Below the pieces are notes generated by a model. The model was not told where the DNA came from, did not search any database, and was given only the letters and a program-made list of their open reading frames with translations. From Prevotellaceae bacterium (GTDB lineage Bacteria; Bacteroidota; Bacteroidia; Bacteroidales; Paludibacteraceae): a stretch of 64,000 nt of DNA. The DNA lies in assembly GCA_031270065.1 (NCBI GenBank), contig JAISYF010000082.1:37126-101125 (forward strand), given 5' to 3'. The translations under genes were made by a program, and so were the position numbers. How positions within the stretch are numbered: position 1 is the first letter of the stretch; each line of letters starts with the position of its first letter. Positions 35,724-43,347 of the stretch are shown piece after piece.

Positions 35724-35976
35724 TTTTAATATTAAATTTACAAAATATTTTGTATTAACTCGCCTGCTTTTATTTTCATTTTTGAAAAGGAGAAAAGTTT
35801 TTTACCTAAATCTTTCAACGCAAACTTCTATCTGCACAGAATGTATTCAGGTTGATAAAGTATTATTTCGTTTCGTTTCAGTCATAAATTTGAGCGTTTT
35901 TTTTGACTGCGAAATTACAAATATTTTTCCGAAATACAAAAAACGTCCTGCTTTTTTGATTAAAATCCCAAAATTC

Positions 35977-36045
35977 AATTTGAAAATTTGAGGATTTGAA
36001 AATTTGAAATTAAAATCCCAAAATTTTCAAATTTTCAAATTGTAT
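35977..36045. repeat. A/T-rich repeat block before leuS fragment
   Basis: TTTGAAAATTTGAGGATTTG-type units then inverted units, directly upstream of the 34-bp promoter. The rest of 35724-36054 shows no convincing gene. Confidence 0.7.
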
Positions 36046-36054
36046 TTTTACAAG

Positions 36055-36088
36055 TTTGTGTATAATTGAAAATTTTATGTTATCTTTG
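36055..36088 (+). promoter_or_regulatory. 34-bp repeated promoter, copy 3
   Basis: TTTGTGTATAATTG ... ATGTTATCTTTG, same length and nearly the same sequence as copies 1, 2 and 4. It ends 24 nt before the ATG of the leuS fragment. Confidence 0.7.
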
Positions 36089-36112
36089 CAATTTGAAAAA
36101 ATGTAGTTAGAA

Positions 36113-37294
36113 ATGGAACAAAAAACTAAAAAATACCCTCTTGAACTAAACACTATGCCTGGTTTTGCAGGCAGTTCGGCGTATTATTTGAGGTACGAAG
36201 ACCCTCAAAATCAAAATGCGCTCGTTTCGCGCGAGGCGAATGACTATTGGGGCAATGTGGATTTGTATCTCGGCGGCTCGGAACACGCTACGGGACACCT
36301 TATTTATAGCCGTTTTTGGAACAAATTTCTCTACGACTTGGGCGTTGCCAAAGACGATGAGCCGTTTAAAAAGTTGATAAATCAGGGAATGATACAAGGA
36401 CGCAGTAATTTTGTGTACCGCGTGAAAAACACGAATACTTTTGTATCGTATAACCTTAAAAATCAATACGATACAACAGAAATTCACGTTGATGTCAATA
36501 TAGTGTCGAATGATGTTTTGGACTTGGAAAAATTTAAAAATTGGCGACCAGAATTTACAGATGCCGAGTTTATTCTCGAAGACGAAAAATATGTGTGCGG
36601 TTGGGCGGTAGAAAAAATGTCTAAATCTATGTTCAATGTGGTAAATCCTGACGATATTGTAGAAAAATACGGCGCAGACACACTGCGAATGTACGAAATG
36701 TTTTTGGGACCATTAGAGCAGTCAAAACCTTGGGACACCAACGGAATTGATGGCGTGCATCGTTTTCTCAAACGCCTTTGGGGATTAATTTACAACGGTG
36801 ATAATTTGCTGATTAACAATGATTTACCAACTAATGAAGAGTTAAAAACGCTGCACAAAACAATTAAAAAAATTGCTTACGATATTGAAAATTTTTCTTT
36901 CAACACGTCTATTTCGGCGTTTATGATTTGTGTGAATGAACTTTACGCTGCAAAATGCTCGAAACGCGCTATTATTGAGCCGCTTGCGGTAATTCTTGCG
37001 CCTTTTGCTCCGCATATTGCAGAGGAAATTTATCATTTGAGCGGCAACAAAACAAGTGTTTGCGATGCAAAATTTCCCGATTTTGATGAAAAATACTTGG
37101 TTGAAAATTCGGTAAAATATCCGATTTCGTTTAACGGTAAAGTGCGTTTTACGCTCGAACTGCCTGCCGATTTAGACGCAAAAGAAGTTGAAAAAATCGC
37201 ACTCAAAAACGAGCAAACACCGCGTTGGCTCGAAGGAAAAGAAATTAAAAAAATTATAGTTGTGCCGAAAAAAATTGTGAATGTGGTGTTTTAA
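36113..37294 (+). CDS. leuS: C-terminal fragment of leucyl-tRNA synthetase
   Basis: 393 residues that align only to the last two-fifths of LeuRS. They run from [16 protein letters not shown] (after the CP1 editing domain) through KMSKS (residues 168-172), the anticodon-binding helices and the C-terminal domain ([15 protein letters not shown]). The HIGH motif, most of the Rossmann fold and the whole editing domain are missing; full Bacteroidetes LeuRS has about 930 residues. It has its own ATG and a well-formed promoter 24 nt upstream, and no frame damage. It could be the beta part of a split enzyme, as in Aquifex, or a fragment left by rearrangement. Alone it cannot charge tRNA. Confidence 0.9.
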   Translation: MEQKTKKYPLELNTMPGFAGSSAYYLRYEDPQNQNALVSREANDYWGNVDLYLGGSEHATGHLIYSRFWNKFLYDLGVAKDDEPFKKLINQGMIQGRSNFVYRVKNTNTFVSYNLKNQYDTTEIHVDVNIVSNDVLDLEKFKNWRPEFTDAEFILEDEKYVCGWAVEKMSKSMFNVVNPDDIVEKYGADTLRMYEMFLGPLEQSKPWDTNGIDGVHRFLKRLWGLIYNGDNLLINNDLPTNEELKTLHKTIKKIAYDIENFSFNTSISAFMICVNELYAAKCSKRAIIEPLAVILAPFAPHIAEEIYHLSGNKTSVCDAKFPDFDEKYLVENSVKYPISFNGKVRFTLELPADLDAKEVEKIALKNEQTPRWLEGKEIKKIIVVPKKIVNVVF

Positions 37295-37303
37295 TTATAA
37301 ATT

Positions 37304-37408
37304 ATGAAAGATAAAAAAACTTATGATGTTTTGACTTTTGTAAATTTGCAAGGCAAAACTGTTGAATATTACTTTGATATTTCAAAGTTTTATGGAAAAA
37401 TATGGTAA
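37304..37408 (+). CDS. Small ORF (34 aa), possible gene remnant
   Basis: ATG at 37304 to TAA at 37406-37408 encodes MKDKKTYDVLTFVNLQGK ... YYFDISKFYGKIW. It overlaps the start of the TonB-receptor gene. The ending resembles the C-terminus of some Bacteroidetes hypothetical proteins (YYFDI..F.GK), so it may be a truncated relic. It begins 9 nt after the leuS fragment stop. Confidence 0.3.
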   Translation: MKDKKTYDVLTFVNLQGKTVEYYFDISKFYGKIW

Positions 37409-39491
37409 ATATTTCTTCATAATTTGTGTGCTGTTTTGCGTGCAAAATTCTTTGTGCCAGCAAATTGACACCGCAGGGGCGCGATTAATTGCACCCCTGC
37501 AACCAGACACCGCCCAATCCTACGCTCTTTCTGAAATTCAGGTTACGGGTAAAAAAGTTACGGCAGAGGTTATTCCGCCAAGAAAACTTGCGGGCGAAAC
37601 TCTGAAAAACCTTTCAACTCTGTCCGTTGCTGATGCGGTGCGCTTTTTTTCGGGCATTCAGGTGAAGGATTACGGCGGTATCGGCGGACTGAAAACTATC
37701 AATATCCGCTCAATGGGAACTAATCAAATGGGCGTTTTTTATGACGGCATTCAACTTGGCAACGCGCAAAACGGACAGGTGGATTTGGGGCGGTTTTCGC
37801 TTGATAATATCGAAAGTATCTCGCTCTACAACGGACAAAAGTCGTCTATGCTGCAATCGGCGAAGGACTACGGCTCGGCTGGGACAATTTATATTCAAAC
37901 CGCACGCCCGCAATTCACTGAAAATAAACACTTTAACTTTTCTGCCAAACTAAAAAGCGGCTCGTTTGGACTGATAAATCCGTCTTTCTTGTGGCAACAA
38001 AAAATGGGTAGAGACGCCGCGCGCCACGACGTTTCTACGAGTTTCAGCGCGGAATTTCTGCACTCAAATGGGCGTTATAAATTTCATTTTAAGCCCTATC
38101 TGGTGGCAAAAGACACAGTTTTAACGCGGGTAAATGCAGATATTACCTCGTTGCGAACAGAGGCGGCGTTGTTTGGAAATGTGAAAGACGGCGAATGGAA
38201 AATACAGTTTTACAACTACCATTCCGAGCGCGGTTTGGCAGGGCATATTGCAAAATATATTTATCAACATACTGATAGACAGAACGATAACAATTTTTTT
38301 ACGCAGGCTGGTTTTCGCAAAAATTTCAAAAAATATGCGTTTTTAATTAATGTAAAATATGCAAATGATTTTATAAGATATTTTCCTGACAGACGTTTAA
38401 GCGACACTACTTTTAACGATTATCGGCAAAACGAGGTTTATTTTTCGTTTGCCAATTCCTGCCGCCCTTTTCAGTTTTGGGAAATGGCTCTGTCGGCTGA
38501 TTTGCAATACAATACGCTCGCCTCTAACGTGCAAAATTTCGCATTTACGCAACGATTGACAGGTTTGGCTGCATTTTCCACATCGTTCAAATGGCGGATT
38601 GCTAAAATTCAGGCATCGGTTTTGGGTACGTTTGTGGGCGACCGTAGGAGCAATGCGCGCATTGCCCCTGTAATGTCCCAAAAACCGCAATTTACGCCCG
38701 CGATTACCACCGTTTTGTCGCCATTTAAACATTTTCCATTGGATTTTCGGGCGTTTTGCAAACGCATTTTCCGTATGCCTACATTCAACGATTTATATTA
38801 TTCGCAAGTGCAGTCGTATTTAAAACCCGAATTTGTACAGCAATACGATTTCGGCGCGGAATATATTTTATATAACGACCGTAGGGACAAGACACGCCTT
38901 GTTTCTACAAGCGTGCTGCAAAATCTCAATATTTCCGCCGACATTTATTATAATTTTGTGGAAAATAAAATCGCTGCCGTACCTGCAAACGACGCTTTTC
39001 GTTGGCAAATGATGAACTTGGGCAAAGTCAAAATTTTCGGCGCAGATATTTCGGCAGATATAGAATTGGCTTTGGCAAAAAATTGGAATTTGAATATTTT
39101 GGCAAATTATTCGTATCAAGATGCGCGCGATTTTTCCGATAAAAACGACTCTTTTTACAAAAATCTTATTCCATATTCGCCTCAACATTGCGCAACGGCT
39201 GCGGTAAATCTCGCCTGCAAAAAAATTCGTTTCAACTACTGCTTTCTTTTCACAGGCGAGCGGTACAACGGCAGAGATAATATTCCCGCAAATTACGTTG
39301 CGCCGTTTCAGACGCACGATATTTCGGTGGCATGCACATTCAAAATTCCCGTAAGGGCGAGTTTTAAACCTTCTCCTACAATCACTATAAATGCCGATAT
39401 TAATAATATTTTCAATCAGCATTACGAGGTAGTGCTCAACTACCCAATGCCGAATACGAATTTTAAAATTGGGGTAAAAGTGGAAATATAA
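37392..39491 (+). CDS. TonB-dependent outer-membrane receptor (cobalamin receptor candidate)
   Basis: 699 residues from MEKYGKYFFIICVLF (signal peptide). A plug domain at about 45-160 (LSVADAVRFFSGIQVKDYGG, KTINIRSMGTNQMGVFYDG) is followed by a 22-strand barrel ending in GVKVEI. A small BtuB-like receptor without the N-terminal SusC extension. A cobalamin riboswitch and DUF4465 lipoprotein lie directly downstream, so corrinoid uptake is a reasonable guess; the riboswitch does not precede this gene. Residues about 28-37 (ARLIAPLQPD) come from an in-frame palindromic element. Confidence 0.85.
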   Translation: MEKYGKYFFIICVLFCVQNSLCQQIDTAGARLIAPLQPDTAQSYALSEIQVTGKKVTAEVIPPRKLAGETLKNLSTLSVADAVRFFSGIQVKDYGGIGGLKTINIRSMGTNQMGVFYDGIQLGNAQNGQVDLGRFSLDNIESISLYNGQKSSMLQSAKDYGSAGTIYIQTARPQFTENKHFNFSAKLKSGSFGLINPSFLWQQKMGRDAARHDVSTSFSAEFLHSNGRYKFHFKPYLVAKDTVLTRVNADITSLRTEAALFGNVKDGEWKIQFYNYHSERGLAGHIAKYIYQHTDRQNDNNFFTQAGFRKNFKKYAFLINVKYANDFIRYFPDRRLSDTTFNDYRQNEVYFSFANSCRPFQFWEMALSADLQYNTLASNVQNFAFTQRLTGLAAFSTSFKWRIAKIQASVLGTFVGDRRSNARIAPVMSQKPQFTPAITTVLSPFKHFPLDFRAFCKRIFRMPTFNDLYYSQVQSYLKPEFVQQYDFGAEYILYNDRRDKTRLVSTSVLQNLNISADIYYNFVENKIAAVPANDAFRWQMMNLGKVKIFGADISADIELALAKNWNLNILANYSYQDARDFSDKNDSFYKNLIPYSPQHCATAAVNLACKKIRFNYCFLFTGERYNGRDNIPANYVAPFQTHDISVACTFKIPVRASFKPSPTITINADINNIFNQHYEVVLNYPMPNTNFKIGVKVEI
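37473..37503. repeat. Palindromic element D inside TonB receptor CDS
   Basis: GCAGGGGCGCGATT followed directly by its near inverted copy AATTGCACCCCTGC (12/14). Same family as 43537-43564 and the intergenic copy at 40749-40774. Confidence 0.65.
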
Positions 39492-39608
39492 GAAAATTAT
39501 TGCAAAATTTTAAGATTTGAAAATTTGAGGATTTGAAAATTTGAAAATGCAAAAATAAAAAATAAAAAATAATTTTCAATTTATACTTCATAATTAAAAA
39601 CTTTTTCT

Positions 39609-39616
39609 TACCTTTG
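39609..39616 (+). promoter_or_regulatory. -7 box for the riboswitch transcript
   Basis: TACCTTTG followed by GCAAC, about 15-20 nt before the riboswitch begins. An A/T repeat stretch (39517-39550) lies upstream. Confidence 0.6.
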
Positions 39617-39625
39617 CAACAATCT

Positions 39626-39845
39626 TGGGTGTCAGATATTTATTTTTCTAATTATCTGATTAATAGGGAATTCGGTGAAAATCCGAAACAGTCGCGCTGC
39701 TGTGAATTTCTATTTTAATTAAAAATTTGAAAATTTGAAAGATTTTGAGTTTTTAATTGAAAACAAGAGCGAAACAAATACCTCAAGCCATTGATTAAAA
39801 ATCGAGAAGGCGTTTCGTTTGAAAATAAGTCAGAAAACCTGCCCA
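39626..39845 (+). ncRNA. Cobalamin riboswitch
   Basis: The conserved core is present: GGGAATTCGGTGAAAATCCG (from 39665), CAGTCGCGCTGCTGTGA, and the B12 box AAGTCAGAAAACCTGCC (39827-39843). The peripheral region between them (about 39706-39826) contains TTTGAAAA units of the genome's A/T repeat family. It controls the DUF4465 lipoprotein gene, whose ATG lies 160 nt on. High adenosylcobalamin should turn expression off. Confidence 0.9.
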
Positions 39846-39934
39846 AAAGAATTATTAATTTCCAAAAAACTCTCGCGAAAAAGAGTTAAAGGATTATGCA
39901 GAATTTTTTATTATTATATTATTAATCAACAGGG

Positions 39935-39990
39935 TTACAGAATTTGCATATAATAAATATGTGAATTTTGCGAGTTTTGTAATTCTGTAA
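39935..39990 (+). promoter_or_regulatory. Candidate expression-platform hairpin
   Basis: TTACAGAATT (39935-39944) and AATTCTGTAA (39981-39990) are perfect 10-bp inverted copies between the riboswitch and the start codon at 40006. They could occlude ribosome binding. Confidence 0.45.
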
Positions 39991-40005
39991 AAATCATTTA
40001 AACAA

Positions 40006-40737
40006 ATGAAGAAATTTTTTACAATTTTAAACATTGCCTTAACGGCGATGATGTTTGTTTCCTGCAACCCAGAAGAACCGCAGAAACAGCCGACAATTAA
40101 AACTATTGATTTTGAGAGCGTTGAGTTAAACTCCGACGGCTATCAAAACAATTTCGCAGACGGATTGATTTTGTCCGATGTGGATTTTTACAACTCTTAC
40201 AACGCCGGTTGGGATGCGTGGGAGGGCTTTTCGGTATCGAACAATACCGACAAAATCGTTGCTGGTCTTGCTAATCAGTACAGCGTGTATGCTGCAAGCG
40301 GTGCCAACGGCTCGCAAAAATTTGCCGTTATCGGTGCGGGTTATTCCGAAACCTCCAACTGCAAATTTATTGACGGTAAAGAGTTGAAATTCAAAGGATT
40401 GTATATCAACAATTCTACTTTCGCCTATCTTGCGGTGAAAGACGGCAATGACGGCACAGGTTATGTGAAAGGCGCATTTGAGGCAGGCGACTGGTTCAAA
40501 ATTATCATTACTGCCTTTAATGCAGCGGGCGGAAAAATCGGCGAAAAAGAGTTTTACCTTGCCGATTTCCGCGACAGCAAAAGTTTCGTTTGCAGCGATT
40601 GGACTTTTGTGGATTTGTCTTCGCTGGGCAAAGTGAATAAACTCGAATTTACCTTTGCCTCTACCGACACAGGCGATCATGGTATGAATACGCCCGCTTA
40701 TGTCTGTGTCGACAATGTTAGTTACGAAGCGGAATAA
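40006..40737 (+). CDS. DUF4465 lipoprotein under cobalamin riboswitch control
   Basis: 243 residues with a lipoprotein signal (MMFVSC, Cys at 20) and a beta-sandwich-type domain of the DUF4465 family (GLILSDVDFYNSYN, WEGFSVSNNTDK, AYVCVDNVSYEAE). Some DUF4465 proteins have been reported as surface corrinoid-binding lipoproteins (BtuH); this is from memory. The riboswitch directly upstream and the adjacent TonB receptor support a role in vitamin B12 capture. Palindromic element D begins about 12 nt after the stop. Confidence 0.85.
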   Translation: MKKFFTILNIALTAMMFVSCNPEEPQKQPTIKTIDFESVELNSDGYQNNFADGLILSDVDFYNSYNAGWDAWEGFSVSNNTDKIVAGLANQYSVYAASGANGSQKFAVIGAGYSETSNCKFIDGKELKFKGLYINNSTFAYLAVKDGNDGTGYVKGAFEAGDWFKIIITAFNAAGGKIGEKEFYLADFRDSKSFVCSDWTFVDLSSLGKVNKLEFTFASTDTGDHGMNTPAYVCVDNVSYEAE

Positions 40738-40748
40738 AATGCAACAGA

Positions 40749-40774
40749 GAGGACGTGATTAACCGCGCCCCTAA
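40749..40774. repeat. Palindromic element D, intergenic copy
   Basis: AGAGGACGTGATT followed by AACCGCGCCCCTA, near inverted copies, just after the DUF4465 stop codon. Confidence 0.5.
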
Positions 40775-40870
40775 AACGTGTAAGAACAAAGACAAATCAG
40801 GTTTCATTTTCTGCCATAGAAATGTCTTTGTTCTTTGCTTTCTTTAAAAAATATTTTATCAACAAAAAAT

Positions 40871-40902
40871 AAAAAAGTTTTCTTTTTAGGAAAACTTTTT
40901 TA
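40871..40902 (+). terminator. Terminator hairpin before nrdD
   Basis: AAAAGTTTTC (40873-40882) and GAAAACTTTT (40890-40899) form a perfect stem with flanking A and T runs. The rest of 40775-41007 shows nothing else. Confidence 0.65.
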
Positions 40903-41007
40903 TCTATTTAAATCTATAAAATGCTGATTATTAATTATAAAATTTTATTTTTAGAAAATTTAACATAGATTTTTTGTAAAAATATTTTCTAAATAAAAAA
41001 CTTTTTG

Positions 41008-41015
41008 TAATTTTG
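41008..41015 (+). promoter_or_regulatory. -7 box for nrdD
   Basis: TAATTTTG followed by CAGCC, 36 nt before the ATG at 41052. Confidence 0.55.
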
Positions 41016-41051
41016 CAGCCAAAAAATTTATAAAAAAATCACCAAAAATCG

Positions 41052-43136
41052 ATGAACATTTTTATTGTTAAAAGAGACGGAAAAAAAGAACTTTTTTCGT
41101 TAGACAAAATACGAAACGCTATTGCAAAGGCGTTTCTGTCTGTTGGCAGTTTTGCTACGCAAGATGTAATTACCAACATTTTAAGCCGTATCAGCATTAC
41201 AGACGGTACAACCGTTGAGGAGATTCAAAATCAGGTGGAAGTTGCATTGATGTCGGAGCGGTATTACGCTGTGGCAAAATCGTATATGCTTTACAGACAA
41301 AAGCATTTGGAGGACAGGGAGGTGCGCGACAAACTCAAATTTCTGATGGACTACTGCGATGCGCAAAACGCCGCCACAGGCAGCAAATTCGACAGCAACG
41401 CCAATGTGGAAAACAAAAATATGGCAACGCTTATCGGCGAATTGCCAAAGTCGAATTTTATCCGCCTCAACCGCCGTATGCTCATCGACCGCATTAAAGA
41501 AATGTACGGCAAAGAGTTGGCGGACAAATACATAGATTTGTTGAACCGACATTTTATTTATAAAAATGACGAAACTTCGTTGGCGAATTATTGCGCCTCA
41601 ATAACGATGTACCCTTGGCTGCTCGGCGGTACGGTTTCCATTGGCGGCAATTCCAAAGCCCCCTCCAACCTGAAATCGTTTTGCGGCGGCTTTATAAATA
41701 TGGTTTTTATAGTGTCGAGTATGTTGAGCGGCGCATGCGCAACGCCAGAATTTTTGATGTATATGAACTATTTTATCGGGCTTGAATACGGCAACGATTA
41801 TTACAAAAACGCCGATGATGTCGTTGATTTATCAAAAAAACAGCGGACTTTGGACAAGGTAATTACCGACTGTTTTGAGCAAATTGTCTATTCTATAAAT
41901 CAGCCGACAGGAGCGAGAAATTTTCAGGCAGTTTTTTGGAATATTTCCTATTACGATAAATACTATTTTGAAAGTCTGTTCGGCGATTTTTGTTTTCCTG
42001 ACGATACAAAACCCGATTGGAACTCATTAAACTGGCTACAAAAACGCTTTATGAAATGGTTTAACAGAGAGCGTACAAAAGCGGTTTTAACTTTTCCAGT
42101 AGAAACAATGGCTCTTTTGTCCGAAAACGGCGATGTGAAAGACAAAGAATACGCCGAATTCACCGCCGAAATGTACGCCGAAGGACATTCGTTTTTCACT
42201 TATGTCAGCGACAACGCCGATTCGCTGGCAAGTTGCTGCCGTTTGCGCAATGAAATACAGGACAACGGTTTCAGTTACACGCTCGGCGCGGGCGGCGTTT
42301 CCACAGGCTCAAAAAGTGTGCTGACCGTCAATCTCAACCGCTGCATTCAACAGGCGCAGCGAGAAGGAATTCACTATATTTTTTATTTGGAAGAAATTAT
42401 AAATCTCGTGCATAAAGTTCAACTCGCCTACAACGAAAATCTGCGTTATATGTACGAAAAAGGAATGTTGCCACTTTTTACTGCGGACTATATCAATATG
42501 AGCCGACAGTACCTCACTGTTGGCGTAAATGGCTTGGTGGAAGCGGCTGAATTTCTCGGTATTGAGATTGACGATAATCCGAAATACGCCGAATTTGTGC
42601 AGCAGATACTTGGCTTGATTGAAACTTACAATCGCCGTTACCGCACAAAAGAAACGATGTTTAACTGTGAAATGATTCCTGCCGAAAATGTAGGTGTAAA
42701 ACACGCCAAATGGGACAGACGCGATGGTTATCAGGTCAATCGCGACTGCTATAACAGTTATTTTTATATCGTTGAAGATGAAAAATTGAACATTATTGAC
42801 AAATTTCGATTGCATGGCAGAAAATATATTGAACACCTGACTGGCGGCTCGGCTCTGCACCTCAATTTAGAGGAACATTTAAGCAAAGAACAGTACCGCC
42901 AACTATTGCGCGTTGCTACGCAAGAGGGCTGCAACTACTTCACTTTCAACATTCCAAACACCGTTTGTAACGACTGCGGACATATCAACAAGCATAATTT
43001 GAAAAAATGCCCAAAATGCGGCAGTGAAAATCTTGATTACCTCACGCGCATTATCGGCTATATGAAGCGGGTAAGCAATTTTTCACAGGCGCGGCAGCAA
43101 GAAGCGGGGAGAAGGTATTATGCGAAAACGGTGTGA
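41052..43136 (+). CDS. nrdD: Anaerobic (class III) ribonucleoside-triphosphate reductase
   Basis: 694 residues: an ATP-cone allosteric domain (1-90, VKRDGKKELFSLDKI), the ten-stranded barrel, a C-terminal zinc site (CNDCG ... CPKCGS), and the glycyl-radical loop RIIGYMKRVSNFS with Gly669 as the radical position. Reduces NTPs to dNTPs under strictly anaerobic conditions. It needs the radical-SAM activase NrdG, usually the next gene; none follows here. The finding supports an anaerobic lifestyle. Confidence 0.94.
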   Translation: MNIFIVKRDGKKELFSLDKIRNAIAKAFLSVGSFATQDVITNILSRISITDGTTVEEIQNQVEVALMSERYYAVAKSYMLYRQKHLEDREVRDKLKFLMDYCDAQNAATGSKFDSNANVENKNMATLIGELPKSNFIRLNRRMLIDRIKEMYGKELADKYIDLLNRHFIYKNDETSLANYCASITMYPWLLGGTVSIGGNSKAPSNLKSFCGGFINMVFIVSSMLSGACATPEFLMYMNYFIGLEYGNDYYKNADDVVDLSKKQRTLDKVITDCFEQIVYSINQPTGARNFQAVFWNISYYDKYYFESLFGDFCFPDDTKPDWNSLNWLQKRFMKWFNRERTKAVLTFPVETMALLSENGDVKDKEYAEFTAEMYAEGHSFFTYVSDNADSLASCCRLRNEIQDNGFSYTLGAGGVSTGSKSVLTVNLNRCIQQAQREGIHYIFYLEEIINLVHKVQLAYNENLRYMYEKGMLPLFTADYINMSRQYLTVGVNGLVEAAEFLGIEIDDNPKYAEFVQQILGLIETYNRRYRTKETMFNCEMIPAENVGVKHAKWDRRDGYQVNRDCYNSYFYIVEDEKLNIIDKFRLHGRKYIEHLTGGSALHLNLEEHLSKEQYRQLLRVATQEGCNYFTFNIPNTVCNDCGHINKHNLKKCPKCGSENLDYLTRIIGYMKRVSNFSQARQQEAGRRYYAKTV

Positions 43137-43211
43137 TTTGTGAAATATTTTGTGATTTATCTCGATGTAAAATATTTTTAGTAATTTTACTGGATAAGTT
43201 TTTTAATTATT

Positions 43212-43345
43212 AATTTGAAAATTTGAGGATTTGAAATTAAAATCCCAAAATCCTCAAATTTTCAAATTGTATTTTTGTATTTTCAAATCTTCAAATCTTC
43301 AAATCCTCAAATCCTCAAATTTTCAAATTGAATTTTCAAATTAAT
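43212..43345. repeat. A/T-rich repeat block after nrdD
   Basis: TTTGAAAATTTGAGGATTTG-type units followed by many inverted TTCAAATCCTCAAAT units, between convergent nrdD and the second TonB receptor. Confidence 0.7.
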
Positions 43346-43347
43346 AA

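Noticed and set aside
35782..35991. 69-codon frame before the leuS fragment
   Set aside because: No promoter fit, no recognisable motif, ends in repeat DNA.
36113..37294. Intact leucyl-tRNA synthetase
   Set aside because: HIGH motif and editing domain are absent; no upstream frame contains them.
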